Source of the DNA: CAZRRV01 sp964406705
GTDB taxonomy: Bacteria > Bacillota > Clostridia > Oscillospirales > Acutalibacteraceae
Reading direction: 5' to 3'
Assembly: GCA_964406705.1 (NCBI GenBank)
Contig: CAYOSS010000014.1
Location: 1-29,455 of the forward strand
Length of the DNA stretch: 29,455 bases
The position numbers and the translations under genes are program-made. Under the pieces are notes generated by a model. It was not told where the DNA came from. It saw nothing but the letters and a program-made list of their open reading frames with translations, and searched no databases. Shown piece by piece: positions 1 through 9,022 of the stretch. Position 1 is the stretch's first letter. Each line of letters starts with the position of its first letter.

Positions 1-327
<327 letters not shown>

Positions 328-376
328 TTCCCTTTAAGTTTTCGGCTTCCTTTGTTCGGTTTTCAGGGGATACGGG

Positions 377-410
377 AAAATCCGCTCGCAATGGGCGGAT
401 TTTGTCTTAT
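377..410 (+). terminator. Intrinsic terminator of the rRNA operon
   Basis: Bases 377-387 (AAAATCCGCTC) pair with 393-403 (GGGCGGATTTT) in an 11-bp stem with one G-T pair and a GCAAT loop, followed by a T-rich tail (TTTGTCTTATT). It lies ~50 bases past the 23S end and so closes the rRNA transcript without a 5S gene. Confidence 0.85.
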
Positions 411-529
411 TATAGTGCTTTTCACGCGGTGTGTTATGATTTGTGCCACTCACATATTTGCGGTAACCCGCCCGATCCGCGTCCGCGTAACCGTCAGACT
501 CGCGTCCGAGCAACCGGGTACGAGCCGTG
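404..529. other. Spacer between rRNA terminator and glycosyltransferase; nothing recognised
   Basis: I see no 5S rRNA, tRNA, promoter or credible reading frame here. The small frames that cross it have no recognisable protein content. It separates a plus-strand rRNA operon from the 3' end of a minus-strand gene. Confidence 0.5.
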
Positions 530-1523
530 TCACATGTCCAACTCAGCTAAAAACCCGTTAAATTCAGTCAAAAGACGCTCCGCCTCACCCGGGGCGTCTT
601 CCTTATACAGGATGTTCCTTACTTTGCCGGCTGTCCCCCATTTTTCCAGATTATGCCAGATGTAGTGGAACTTGTGACTGCAGACGGAGAACATATTCAC
701 CCCGGTCGGCGCGACGACGTCTAAAATGCCGCTCCTCAGCGAGACTATCAGCGGGATTTTCCCCGCGATGCGGTACAGGTCCTCCACGCCGCAGCGCAGC
801 TCCCGGCTCCCCGGCACCGTCCTTTGGCCGCCCACGACGTTTGTGTAGACGAGGTAGCCCTTTTCACCGAGGATTTTAGCGCATTCGGCGAAGAATTTGT
901 TCCCCTCATGCCCCGCGTCCTCGGACTTGGAGTAGGGGTTCAGCACGACCGCGCGCGAGTGGCACTCTTCGAAATCAGGAATACAGACAGTTGATGGGGG
1001 GGGGGTTGGATGCTATAGTTAGGTAGTTAATCGGAGTATTCTCCTCTAAATGGAAGAATTTTCTAATGCCAGCGAGAAAATCCGTGCCGGTCCGCGCGTA
1101 ATCGGGCGACGCGGACATAATCCCGAACGGGATGTTGATGATCCTGTCGCGCAGCCACGCGGCGGGGTTGCCGATGTTAGCCGCTATGCTCTTGACGACG
1201 AACATAGCCCGCCCCTTGCCCGGCGTGTAGTAGACGGTCACGTAACGTTCCGGGTGGAAGGTTTCAACTATGCTTTTATACTTATTATAGGTGACGAATA
1301 TGAAGCGTTTTTCGGGGTATTTGCGGGCTATGGCCTCCAAATACGCTAAGGAGTAGAGTGTATCGCCGAGGGCGAAAGGGTAGACTATCACGAGGTCATT
1401 TTCGCCGGTTTCGCGGGCGACGCGCCGCCTCGCGTACCTTTGCGCGGCGGGGATCAGCAGCTTTGTCGCTGCCGCTCTGCCCTTATCGTAGAGAAATTTC
1501 CTGAGCCTCGGGAACAAACGCAA
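530..1523 (-). pseudogene. Glycosyltransferase (family 9-like), off-frame at a C10 tract
   Basis: Two minus-strand frames form one protein of ~330 residues. The first (1523 to 975) has a basic N-terminus and then VIVYPFALGDTLYSLAYLEA, like the GDxL donor-domain start of GT9/ADP-heptose transferases. The second (read from before 946 down to 530) has VVLNPYSKSED and an ELRCGVEDLYRIAGKIPLIV segment like the sugar-nucleotide half. The frames meet at ten consecutive C (coding strand, 986-995). With nine C the reading runs ...NPPPSTVCIPDFEE... straight into the second frame, so one base is in excess. Start: TTG at 1523 touches its own GGGGTGA, so TTG at 1517, six bases past it, is more likely. The gene stands alone with its own promoter. 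It may be truly broken, phase-variable, or a sequencing error. Substrate is unknown; a surface glycan is inferred. Confidence 0.75.
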
Positions 1524-1575
1524 TCACCCCGAATATGGTAATTATAGCAGAAGCGTATCTTGCCAATGCTCCTTT

Positions 1576-1604
1576 ATTTTACCGTGGCGGGGCGGTTATG
1601 TCAA
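1576..1604 (-). promoter_or_regulatory. Sigma-A promoter of the glycosyltransferase
   Basis: On the minus strand, TTGACA (1604-1599) and TAAAAT (1581-1576) are 17 bases apart. This near-consensus promoter points at the glycosyltransferase about 50 bases downstream. Confidence 0.75.
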
Positions 1605-1895
1605 GGCTAATTTATATGCGGGGTTTCCCCGCTCTCTGACGCTATGGCGGACCTGTTCCGCTTTGCGGGCGGTTTTCTTACTGTTTCCAGCCGCGCCGGA
1701 AAATGCAAATAAGTTATCCAGGAAGCAAGATAAATTACCCCTAACAGGCGGAACCGGAGCCCCCCGTCAACGCGAAGCTACCCCCGCAGTGAGAGGCACC
1801 CCCCCATGCACGCGTCAATCATCTGCCGCCTACCGGTTATCTGCCGCAAGAAGAAGAGCCTTATCTCGGATTATCCCCGAAATTATCATTTACCC
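1605..1895. other. Divergent spacer; short hairpins only
   Basis: The ~290 bases between the two divergent promoters hold no convincing gene. They contain a tight hairpin GCGGGGTTTCCCCGC near 1618-1632, a CCGC-TTT-GCGG hairpin followed by GGCGGTTTTCTT near 1656-1680, and a run of seven C near 1800. Neither hairpin follows a gene on its own strand, so I do not call them terminators. Confidence 0.4.
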
Positions 1896-1924
1896 TTGAC
1901 CTGCCGCGCCGGGCGTGGTAAAAT
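1896..1924 (+). promoter_or_regulatory. Sigma-A promoter of the glnA-like operon
   Basis: TTGACC (1896-1901) and TAAAAT (1919-1924) are separated by 17 bases. Transcription would start near 1931, giving a leader of only ~38 bases with GGAGGT (1955-1960) eight bases before the ATG at 1969. The short leader leaves no room for a tandem-hairpin attenuator in front of this operon. Confidence 0.8.
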
Positions 1925-1968
1925 AAAACCGTGGTGGCACGCATTTTGCTCGGTGGAGGTGAGCCGCG

Positions 1969-3198
1969 ATGTTCCGCTCCGAAGAGGAGACACTCGAGTT
2001 TATAAAGGAAAACGATATTCAGTTTCTAAGGCTCGCGTTTTGCGACGCCTACGGCACTCAGAAGAACATCTCTGTCCAGCCGCCGGAGCTGCCCAGAGCG
2101 TTCAGTTCCGGGGTGCTGATAGACGCGGACGCGTTTGGCGACGCGGGGAAGTTAGCCGCGTCGGATCTCTTTTTGGTCCCCGACTACAGGACGCTCACTG
2201 TGCTGCCCTGGCGCCCCGCGCAGGGGGGAGTGGCGCGGTTCTTCTGCCATATTAAACGCCCCGACGGCACCCCTTACCCGCTTGACGGGCGGGAGATACT
2301 GCGCCGCGCGGAGGAAAAGCTCAGAGAAAGACACGTCAACTGCATATTCGGCACGGAGTGCGAGTTCTACCTTTTTAAGAACGACGAACGCGGCGCCCCC
2401 ACCGAGGAGCCGCTCGACGGCGGCGGGTATATGGACATCGCCCCGCTCGACAAGGGGGAGAACATCCGCCGGGAGATTTGCCTCGCTCTTGAGGAGATGG
2501 GCATAGCCCCCCAGACCTCGCGCCACGAGCGGGGTCCCGGGCAAAACGAGATCACCTTCAAGTGCGCCGCTCCCCTCCACGCGGCGGACGATGTTACTAC
2601 TTATAAATCGGTTGTGGAGGCGCTCTCTGCCATAAGTGGGCTTACCGCGCGGTTTGACCCGCTGCCCCTGCCCGATCGCCCGGGGAACGGGCTCCACATC
2701 AACATTCGCGTGGAGGGCGAGGACGGGCGGGACGACACCCTGCGCGCGTCGTTTTTGGCGGGAATATTGGCGCGCATACGCGAGATTACGGTCTTCCTCA
2801 ATCCCACACCCCGCTCTTACAGCCGGCTTGGCGCGAGGCGGGCCCCGGGTTACGTAGCCTGGTCGACCGAGAACAGCGGGAGACTTATTCACAGCCCCCT
2901 TTACGAGCAGGAGTTGGGGCTTATCAAGCTGCGCTCCCCCGATCCCAAGGCGAACCCCTATCTTGCCTTCGCGCTGTTGATATACGCCGGGCTTGACGGC
3001 GTGGAGCGCGGGCTGACGCCGCCCGCCCCCTTCAGCGAGGAGAAGCTTGCCGCCGACCCTAAGTACCTGCGCGGATTCGAGGCGCTCCCCAAAACAATGG
3101 AGGAGGCCGCCTCCCTTGCCGCCGGGAGCGAGTTTGTGCGCGGCGTGCTGCCGAGGGAAATCGTAGATATCTATACCGCGCCCGCCACAGGGCGTTAG
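1969..3198 (+). CDS. Glutamine synthetase type I-like protein with altered active site
   Basis: The protein has 409 residues and both GS domains: an N-terminal beta-grasp (VLPWRP near 77-82) and the catalytic barrel. Compared with E. coli-type GlnA it keeps the FGTECEF glutamates (E129/E131), RHERGPGQNEI (E212, E220), GNGLHIN (H269) and RSPDP.ANPYL (R359). In the C-terminal third several normally fixed residues differ. GARRAPGYVAW stands where family members have G..EAP (E327 lost). WSTENSGRLIHSP stands for N-R-S..I-R-I-P (R339 and R344 lost). GLIKLRSPDP stands for R-x-E-x-R (R355 and E357 lost). It may be a poor or inactive enzyme with a sensing role, or may use another substrate. It leads an operon with an ANTAR regulator three bases downstream. 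Start: ATG behind GGAGGT. Family membership is certain; loss of activity is inferred. Confidence 0.9.
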   Translation: MFRSEEETLEFIKENDIQFLRLAFCDAYGTQKNISVQPPELPRAFSSGVLIDADAFGDAGKLAASDLFLVPDYRTLTVLPWRPAQGGVARFFCHIKRPDGTPYPLDGREILRRAEEKLRERHVNCIFGTECEFYLFKNDERGAPTEEPLDGGGYMDIAPLDKGENIRREICLALEEMGIAPQTSRHERGPGQNEITFKCAAPLHAADDVTTYKSVVEALSAISGLTARFDPLPLPDRPGNGLHINIRVEGEDGRDDTLRASFLAGILARIREITVFLNPTPRSYSRLGARRAPGYVAWSTENSGRLIHSPLYEQELGLIKLRSPDPKANPYLAFALLIYAGLDGVERGLTPPAPFSEEKLAADPKYLRGFEALPKTMEEAASLAAGSEFVRGVLPREIVDIYTAPATGR

Positions 3199-3201
3199 CG
3201 G

Positions 3202-3789
3202 ATGGACACGGCACAGAGGTTTTCCTACAGCGCCATGGTCGTTTCCCCCGGGGGAAAGAGCCGCGAGATTATAGCGGGTCAGCTTTCGGGCGCGTTCAGG
3301 CGCCCCCTCACATTCCCCGAAAGCGGAGGCGAGGCACGGCGCGCTCTTATGGAACGGGACTTCGACGCGGTTATAGTAAACTCCCCGCTGCGGGATGAGA
3401 GCGGAGTTGATTTGGCACTCCAGGCGGCGGCGGGCGGGGCGTCGGTTATGCTTTTCTGCAAGGCGGAAATTTTCGACGAGATTTGCTCCAAGACGGAGAA
3501 CAGCGGTGTTTTGGTGCTCGCCAAGCCCTTTTCCGTGATACTTTTCCGCCAGGCGCAGAATATTCTCCTCGCCTCGAGGCAGCGTGTCCGCGCCGCGGAG
3601 AAGGAGTGCTCCAAGCTCCGGGCCAAGATGGACGAGATCAAGAGCGTGGACTTCGCCAAGTGCCTGCTGATAGAGTTCCGCGGGATGAGCGAGCCCGAGG
3701 CGCACCGTTACATAGAGAAGCGGGCTATGGACGACCGCGTCTCCAAAAAGGAAGTCGCCGAGACGGTTATCAAAACATACCAATGTTAG
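3202..3789 (+). CDS. ANTAR-domain RNA-binding antiterminator with pseudo-receiver
   Basis: The protein has 195 residues. Residues ~10-115 look like a receiver domain, but the strand that should carry the phospho-acceptor Asp reads VIVNSPLRDESG, so phosphorylation at the usual place is unlikely. A helix rich in charged residues (RQRVRAAEKECSKLRAKMDE, ~130-149) leads into a C-terminal ANTAR domain (~150-192) with CLLIEFRGMSEPEAHRYIEK and RVSKKEVAETVI. ANTAR proteins bind paired hexaloop hairpins in leader RNAs and prevent termination; in Firmicutes they often control nitrogen or ethanolamine genes. The gene follows the GS-like gene by three bases with only a weak ribosome-binding site, so translation is probably coupled. 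Candidate target hairpins lie before glnN and the amt gene in this window. Confidence 0.85.
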   Translation: MDTAQRFSYSAMVVSPGGKSREIIAGQLSGAFRRPLTFPESGGEARRALMERDFDAVIVNSPLRDESGVDLALQAAAGGASVMLFCKAEIFDEICSKTENSGVLVLAKPFSVILFRQAQNILLASRQRVRAAEKECSKLRAKMDEIKSVDFAKCLLIEFRGMSEPEAHRYIEKRAMDDRVSKKEVAETVIKTYQC

Positions 3790-3799
3790 GGAGTGCAGT

Positions 3800-5416
3800 A
3801 TGACCAAGTACATTTTCGTTACCGGGGGCGTTGTGTCGGGGCTGGGAAAGGGCATTACGGCGGCGTCGCTGGGCAGGCTCCTAAAGGCGAGGGGGCTGAA
3901 AGTCGCCGCGCAAAAGCTTGACCCGTACATCAACGTAGACCCCGGCACGATGAGCCCCTATCAGCACGGGGAGGTGTTTGTGACCGACGACGGGCTTGAG
4001 ACCGACCTTGACTTGGGGCATTACGAGAGGTTCATCGACGAGGATCTCAACAAGTATTCCAACCTCACCACCGGTAAGGTTTACTGGAACGTGCTGAATA
4101 AGGAACGCAAGGGCGAGTATCTGGGCGAGACGGTGCAGGTCATCCCGCACATCACCGGCGAGATTAAGGACTTTATCTATTCCGTGGGCAACTAGGCGGG
4201 CGCGGACGTCGTCATCACGGAAATAGGCGGGACTATAGGCGATATTGAGAGCCAGCCTTTCATAGAGGCGATACGCCAGGTGGCGCACGAGGTGGGCCAG
4301 GAGAACTGCCTGTTTGTCCACGTCACGCTGGTGCCATACATCAAAAGCTCGGGCGAGCATAAGTCGAAGCCCACTCAGCATTCGGTGAAGCAGCTGCAGT
4401 CGTTCGGGATTTTCCCGGATATCATAGTGCTGCGCAGCGACGAGCCGGTGGACGAGAACATCGTCAGCAAGATTTCCCTTTTCTGCAACGTCAAGCCCGA
4501 CTGCGTCATTCAAAACGTCACTATCCCGGTGCTGTACGAAGTGCCTCTTATGCTGGAGAAAAGCCGCTTCTCCGATATAGTTTGCCGGGAGTTGGGGCTC
4601 ACTACCCCCGAGCCGGATCTCACCGAGTGGAAGGCGATGTTGGAGCAGATAGCGAACAGGTCCCGCTCGGTGACTATCGCTCTTGTGGGGAAATACGTGA
4701 AGCTTCACGACGCCTACCTTTCGGTCGCGGAGGCGCTCAACCACGCCGGGTTTGTGTACGGCGCTGACGTGGAGATTAAGTGGGTCGATTCCGAGTGTAT
4801 CACCGACGAGAACGTAGCCGAGGTGCTCTCCGGCTGCGGCGGGATCCTCATTCCGGGAGGGTTCGGCAACCGGGGGATAGAGGGCAAAATCGCCGCCGCC
4901 AAGTACGCGAGGGAGAACAACGTGCCCTATCTCGGCATTTGTCTCGGTATGCAAATCGCGGTGATCGAGTTTGCGAGGAACGTCTGCGGGCTTTCCGATG
5001 CCAATTCGGGCGAGTTCAGCGATACGACCCGCCACCCCGTGATCGCGTTTATGCCGGATCAGTACAGCGGCATACAGAAGGGCGGGACGATGCGCCTCGG
5101 CAGCTATCCCTGCCAGATCCGCTTCGGCACCGTGATGCACAGGTGCTACGGAGCCGCCCGGGTGAACGAGCGCCACCGTCACCGCTACGAGTTTAACAAC
5201 GAATACCGCGAGCTGTTGGAGAACGCGGGCCTTCGCGTGAGCGGCACCTCCCCCGACGGGACTATCGTCGAGACCGTGGAGATCCCGGAAAACGATTTCT
5301 TCGTGGGAGTGCAGTTCCACCCGGAATTTAAGAGCCGCCCCAACCGCGCCCACCCGCTTTTCAAGGGGCTTGTGGAGGCCGCGCTGCGTAAAACAGAGCG
5401 GCGCGAGGAGCCGTAG
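3800..5416 (+). pseudogene. pyrG: CTP synthase, interrupted by one in-frame UAG (codon 132)
   Basis: CTP synthase makes CTP from UTP, ATP and glutamine in the cytoplasm. The N-terminal synthetase domain begins MTKYIFVTGGVVSGLGKG and continues with KLDPYINVDPGTMSP. The C-terminal glutamine amidotransferase has the nucleophile in GICLGMQ (Cys ~381) and the HPE pair in VQFHPEF (~507-509). With the extra codon the length is 538, normal for the family. At 4193-4195 the frame reads VGN-TAG-AGADVVITEIGG. Both sides are well conserved and stay in the same frame, so a single base change explains it. A product ending at residue 131 would lack most of the synthetase domain. Other genes here use TAG as a true stop, which argues against recoding. 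Because PyrG is usually essential, a sequence error or suppression is as likely as real loss. It sits 10 bases after the ANTAR gene. Confidence 0.9.
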
Positions 5417-5427
5417 GGGTCGGGGAT

Positions 5428-6759
5428 ATGACGAGCAAGCGCAAATACCGGGTCGGCAGGATTATAAGCCTTGTTGCGGCTGCCGCGGTATTGTTAGCCG
5501 GCACGGCTGTGGGAGCGAGGTTCTTAATAAAGCGGGGCAGGGGAGACGCGTCGCCCTCCTCTGCGCCGGCGTCCTCCGAGGTTAAACTGCCCGACCCGGT
5601 AACGGTGACCCTCGGGTGCACGGGCGACCTGCTGATACACGACCCCATCCTCTCCGCCTACAAGCCCTCCGGTTACGATTTTACCGATATGTTCCGCTAC
5701 GTCGCGGGGGACTTTGCCGCGTACGATTATATGGTGGCGAACCTTGAGGTTACTTTGGCGGGCCCCGAGCGCCCCTACAGCGGCTACCCGGTCTTTTCCT
5801 CGCCCGACACGTTGGTGGACGCCGCCCGCCTTTCTGGCATTGATATGCTCCTTTCCGCCAACAACCACAGCTATGACACCGGGCTTGCCGGGTTCAACCG
5901 CACAGTGGAGGTGCTGAACGCCAGCGGTCTTGACCACATAGGCACGCGAGCCGTGGGGGATAAGCCGTATTTAGTTAAGAATATCGGCGGGATAACCTTC
6001 GGTCTTGTCAATTACACCTACGAGACGGGGAGAGTCGGCGGGGCTAAGACGCTCAACGGTATTCGTCTTGCGGAGGAATCCGCGCCTCTGATAAACTCGT
6101 TCACCTACGCCGATTTGGAGAGCTTTTACGCGGAACTTTCGGGCTATGTGGAAGAAATGCGCTCTGCGGGGGCCGAGGCCGTGATCCTCTACATTCATTG
6201 GGGGGACGAGTACCGTCTCCAGCCGAATGACTGGCAAAAGAAAATGGCGCTTCGCATCGCGGACGCGGGAGTAGATGTGATAGTGGGCGGTCACCCCCAC
6301 GTGGTGGAGCCCCTCGAGGTGGTGACCGGCGAGACGGGTCGGCAGGCGGTGTGTCTCTACTCCATGGGCAACGCCGTTTCCAATCAGCGCAAGGAGCGAA
6401 TGGATTTTAACACCGGGCATACCGAGGACGGGGTCATATTTGAGACCAGCTTCACCAAGAACCCGGACGGCTCCGTGGTGCTGAGCGGTGTGGACATCGT
6501 GCCGACTTGGGTTTGGCTGCACACCGACACGTCGCGGCACTATCAGATTTTGCCGCTTCACCCCGGGGCGGACTGGAAGACGGAGTTCGGGCTCCCGGAC
6601 GCGACTGCGGAGGCCGCCAAGGCTTCATACGAGCGCACGATGGCGCTTGTGGGCGAGGGGCTGGAGCAGGTTCGCGCAGAGTATCGACAGACGGATTTAA
6701 GAAACGGCGCGGCGGGAAGCACGTCTTCAGCCGGTTCCGCCACAACTTCAGAAAATTAA
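5428..6759 (+). CDS. CapA-family (poly-gamma-glutamate capsule type) protein
   Basis: The protein has 443 residues. An N-terminal membrane segment (~14-32) follows a KRKYR positive patch, then a Ser/Pro/Ala linker (~40-52), so it is anchored with the main domain outside. The domain is the CapA metallophosphatase-like fold: TLGCTGDLLIHD (~62-73), VANLEVTL, LLSANNHSYDTG, ILYIHWGDEY and VIVGGHPHVVEP, which carry the metal-ligand pattern of the family. The C-terminus is a Ser/Thr/Ala-rich tail. Some CapA homologues act in poly-gamma-glutamate capsule export or anchoring; most clostridial ones are uncharacterised. No capB or capC genes are beside it, so a capsule role is unproven. It starts 11 bases after pyrG and is the last gene of the operon. 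Confidence 0.85.
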   Translation: MTSKRKYRVGRIISLVAAAAVLLAGTAVGARFLIKRGRGDASPSSAPASSEVKLPDPVTVTLGCTGDLLIHDPILSAYKPSGYDFTDMFRYVAGDFAAYDYMVANLEVTLAGPERPYSGYPVFSSPDTLVDAARLSGIDMLLSANNHSYDTGLAGFNRTVEVLNASGLDHIGTRAVGDKPYLVKNIGGITFGLVNYTYETGRVGGAKTLNGIRLAEESAPLINSFTYADLESFYAELSGYVEEMRSAGAEAVILYIHWGDEYRLQPNDWQKKMALRIADAGVDVIVGGHPHVVEPLEVVTGETGRQAVCLYSMGNAVSNQRKERMDFNTGHTEDGVIFETSFTKNPDGSVVLSGVDIVPTWVWLHTDTSRHYQILPLHPGADWKTEFGLPDATAEAAKASYERTMALVGEGLEQVRAEYRQTDLRNGAAGSTSSAGSATTSEN

Positions 6760-6791
6760 GTGTAGCGCGCTAAAAACGTAACAAATCGGTA

Positions 6792-6820
6792 TTGACACCG
6801 TGGGAAGTTCGGTATATAAT
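6792..6820 (+). promoter_or_regulatory. Perfect-consensus sigma-A promoter of glnN
   Basis: TTGACA (6792-6797) and TATAAT (6815-6820) match both consensus hexamers with an ideal 17-base spacer. Transcription should start near 6827 and give a ~79-base leader. A promoter this strong in front of GSIII suggests that control acts after initiation. Confidence 0.9.
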
Positions 6821-6830
6821 AGTGACATAA

Positions 6831-6844
6831 CAGCAATGGCGCTG
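6831..6844 (+). promoter_or_regulatory. Candidate ANTAR hexaloop hairpin in glnN leader
   Basis: CAGC (6831-6834) pairs with GCTG (6841-6844) around the six-base loop AATGGC, which has A at position 1 and G at position 4 as in ANTAR target loops. It lies at the predicted 5' end of the transcript. The stem has only four pairs and no second matching hexaloop was found in the leader, so this is tentative. Confidence 0.35.
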
Positions 6845-6905
6845 CGGGCGGGGGTTTATCTTCCATTCGCGGCGTCTTTTGCGAAGAAAGGATCTGGTGG
6901 CGGCT

Positions 6906-8996
6906 ATGTGCAAGGTTACGGAGCTTTACGGTAGCAACGTATTCAACGACGCGACGATGAAGGAGAGGCTCCCCAAGGAGACCTACAAGGCTCTCAAGAA
7001 GACGGTCCACGACGGCAAGCCCCTCGACCTCAGCGTCGCGAACACCGTCGCTAACGCTATGAAGGACTGGGCGCTGGAGAAGGGCGCGACCCACTTCACC
7101 CACTGGTTCCAGCCTATGACGGGCGTCACCGCCGAGAAGCACGACAGCTTCATTTCCCCCACGGACGACGGGCGGGTGATTATGGAGTTTTCGGGCAAGG
7201 AGCTGATCAAGGGTGAGCCGGACGCGTCGAGCTTCCCCTCCGGGGGGCTTCGTGCCACGTTCGAGGCGAGGGGCTACACAGCCTGGGACCCGACTTCCTA
7301 CGCGTTTATTAAAGACGGCACTCTTTGCATTCCCACCGCGTTTTGTTCCTACACCGGCGAGGTGCTGGACAAGAAGACCCCGCTGCTTCGCTCTATGGAG
7401 GCGATCAGCGAGCAGGGCCTGCGGATTTTGCGGCTGTTCGGCAACACCACGGCGAAGCGGATTGTCACCACCGTGGGCCCGGAGCAGGAGTACTTCCTCA
7501 TCGACAAGCAGTACTACGACCGCCGCAAGGATCTGATTTACTGCGGGAGGACGCTGTTCGGCGCGCCCGCTCCCAAGGGGCAGGAGCTGGAGGACCACTA
7601 TTTCGGCTCCATCAAGCCCCGGATCGTCGAGTATATGCGCGATCTCGACGAGGAGCTGTGGAAGTTGGGCATCCCGGCGAAGACCAAGCACAACGAGGTC
7701 GCCCCCGCCCAGCACGAGTTGGCTCCCATTTACGCGACGACCAACATCGCCACCGACCACAACCAGCTCACAATGGAAATGATGAAGAAGGTGGCGCAGA
7801 AGCACGGGCTTGTCTGTCTGCTACATGAGAAGCCCTTCGCCGGGATAAACGGGAGTGGCAAGCACAACAACTGGTCGATGTCCACCGACACCGGGGTGAA
7901 CCTCCTCGACCCCGGCAAGACTCCCGCCGAGAACGCGCAGTTCCTGCTGTTCTTAGCGGCGGTGATCAAGGCTGTCGATGAGTATCAGGATTTGCTGCGG
8001 GTGTCCGTCGCCTCCGCCGGGAACGACCACCGCCTGGGCGCGAACGAGGCGCCGCCCGCCATTATCTCAATGTTCGTGGGCGACGAGCTGAACGCCATTT
8101 TAGAGGCCATAGTGAGCGGCGAGCATTACACCGGCGAGAAGATCCCCAAGATGGAGTTGGGTGTCGACGTGCTGCCCTCCTTCCCGAAGGACAACACCGA
8201 CCGCAACCGCACTTCACCCTTCGCCTTCACCGGGAACAAGTTCGAGTTCCGCATGCCCGGCTCCACGGCGTCCGTCGCCGACCCCAACACGGTGCTGAAC
8301 ACCATCGTCGCGGAGGAACTGAAGCAGTTCGCGGACATCTTGGAGGGCGCGCCGGACTTCACCGAGGCTATGAACGACCTTGTGAAGCAGACAATCAAGG
8401 ACCACAGGCGCATCATCTTCAACGGGAACGGGTACTCCGACGAGTGGCCGCGCGAGGCCGAGGCACGCGGGCTTCTCAACCTAAAATCCACACCCGACGC
8501 CCTCCCGGTGCTCATCTCCGAAAAGAACATCAAGCTGTTTTCGGACCACAAGGTGTACTCCAAGGCCGAGCTCGTCTCAAAATACGAGATCTCGCTGGAG
8601 AACTACTCCAAGGTGGTCAACATCGAGGCACTCACCATGCTCGATATGGCGAAGAAGGATTACCTCCCCGCCGTTTCGGGCTACGTGAAGAAGTTGGCCG
8701 ATACCGTGGCGGTGAAGAAAGCTGTCTGCGCCGACGCCGACTGCGCGGCGGAAACCGAGCCCCTGAAGGAGCTGTCTGCCCTCTCCGCCAAGATCCTTGC
8801 GGCGGCGGACGAGCTGTCGGCAGTCGAGAAGAAGGCGGCGGGCGAGGGTGACGCGTACAGCCAGGCACGTCTCTACCACGACGAGGTTATCCCCGCTATG
8901 GCGGAGCTCAGAGCGGCTGTTGACGCCGCCGAGACGCTCACCGCCGAGAGCGACTGGCCCGTTCCCAGCTACGGGGACTTGATCTTCAGGGTGTAG
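6906..8996 (+). CDS. glnN: Glutamine synthetase type III
   Basis: This enzyme makes glutamine from glutamate, ammonia and ATP. The 696 residues fit the GSIII family (about 690-730), far longer than type I. Family motifs are intact: RLPKETYKALKKT near the start, GPEQEYFLID, NEVAPAQHELAPIY, HEKPFAGINGSGKHNNWS, SAGNDHRLGANEAPPA and RTSPFAFTGNKFEFR. The C-terminal third is helical and Ala/Glu-rich, as usual. Start: homologues begin close to the KVTELYGSNVFND segment, so I use ATG 6906; the frame opens at TTG 6879 and a GTG at 6897 is also near AAAGGA (6887-6892). With the doubtful type I-like protein upstream, this is probably the main ammonia-assimilating enzyme. It is followed after 101 bases by the ammonium channel gene. 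Confidence 0.95.
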   Translation: MCKVTELYGSNVFNDATMKERLPKETYKALKKTVHDGKPLDLSVANTVANAMKDWALEKGATHFTHWFQPMTGVTAEKHDSFISPTDDGRVIMEFSGKELIKGEPDASSFPSGGLRATFEARGYTAWDPTSYAFIKDGTLCIPTAFCSYTGEVLDKKTPLLRSMEAISEQGLRILRLFGNTTAKRIVTTVGPEQEYFLIDKQYYDRRKDLIYCGRTLFGAPAPKGQELEDHYFGSIKPRIVEYMRDLDEELWKLGIPAKTKHNEVAPAQHELAPIYATTNIATDHNQLTMEMMKKVAQKHGLVCLLHEKPFAGINGSGKHNNWSMSTDTGVNLLDPGKTPAENAQFLLFLAAVIKAVDEYQDLLRVSVASAGNDHRLGANEAPPAIISMFVGDELNAILEAIVSGEHYTGEKIPKMELGVDVLPSFPKDNTDRNRTSPFAFTGNKFEFRMPGSTASVADPNTVLNTIVAEELKQFADILEGAPDFTEAMNDLVKQTIKDHRRIIFNGNGYSDEWPREAEARGLLNLKSTPDALPVLISEKNIKLFSDHKVYSKAELVSKYEISLENYSKVVNIEALTMLDMAKKDYLPAVSGYVKKLADTVAVKKAVCADADCAAETEPLKELSALSAKILAAADELSAVEKKAAGEGDAYSQARLYHDEVIPAMAELRAAVDAAETLTAESDWPVPSYGDLIFRV

Positions 8997-9022
8997 CGAA
9001 CCGAGTATTTTAGCGTTTTAGC

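Noticed and set aside
570..602. Terminator hairpin AAGACGC.../...GCGTCTT
   Set aside because: It lies inside the glycosyltransferase coding sequence, before the stop codon, and has no T-run on the minus strand.
2152..3948. Long minus-strand frame of 598 residues opposite the GS-like gene
   Set aside because: It is a shadow of GC-rich coding sequence: it spans three real genes, has no family motif and no ribosome-binding site.
4193..4195. Genome-wide reassignment of UAG
   Set aside because: Several intact genes here end in TAG at the expected C-terminus, such as the GS-like gene, the ANTAR gene, glnN and the FAD protein gene, so UAG works as stop.
3881..5353. Minus-strand frame of 490 residues opposite pyrG
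   Set aside because: It is a mirror of the conserved CTP synthase frame, with His/Val/Leu-rich composition typical of antisense shadows.
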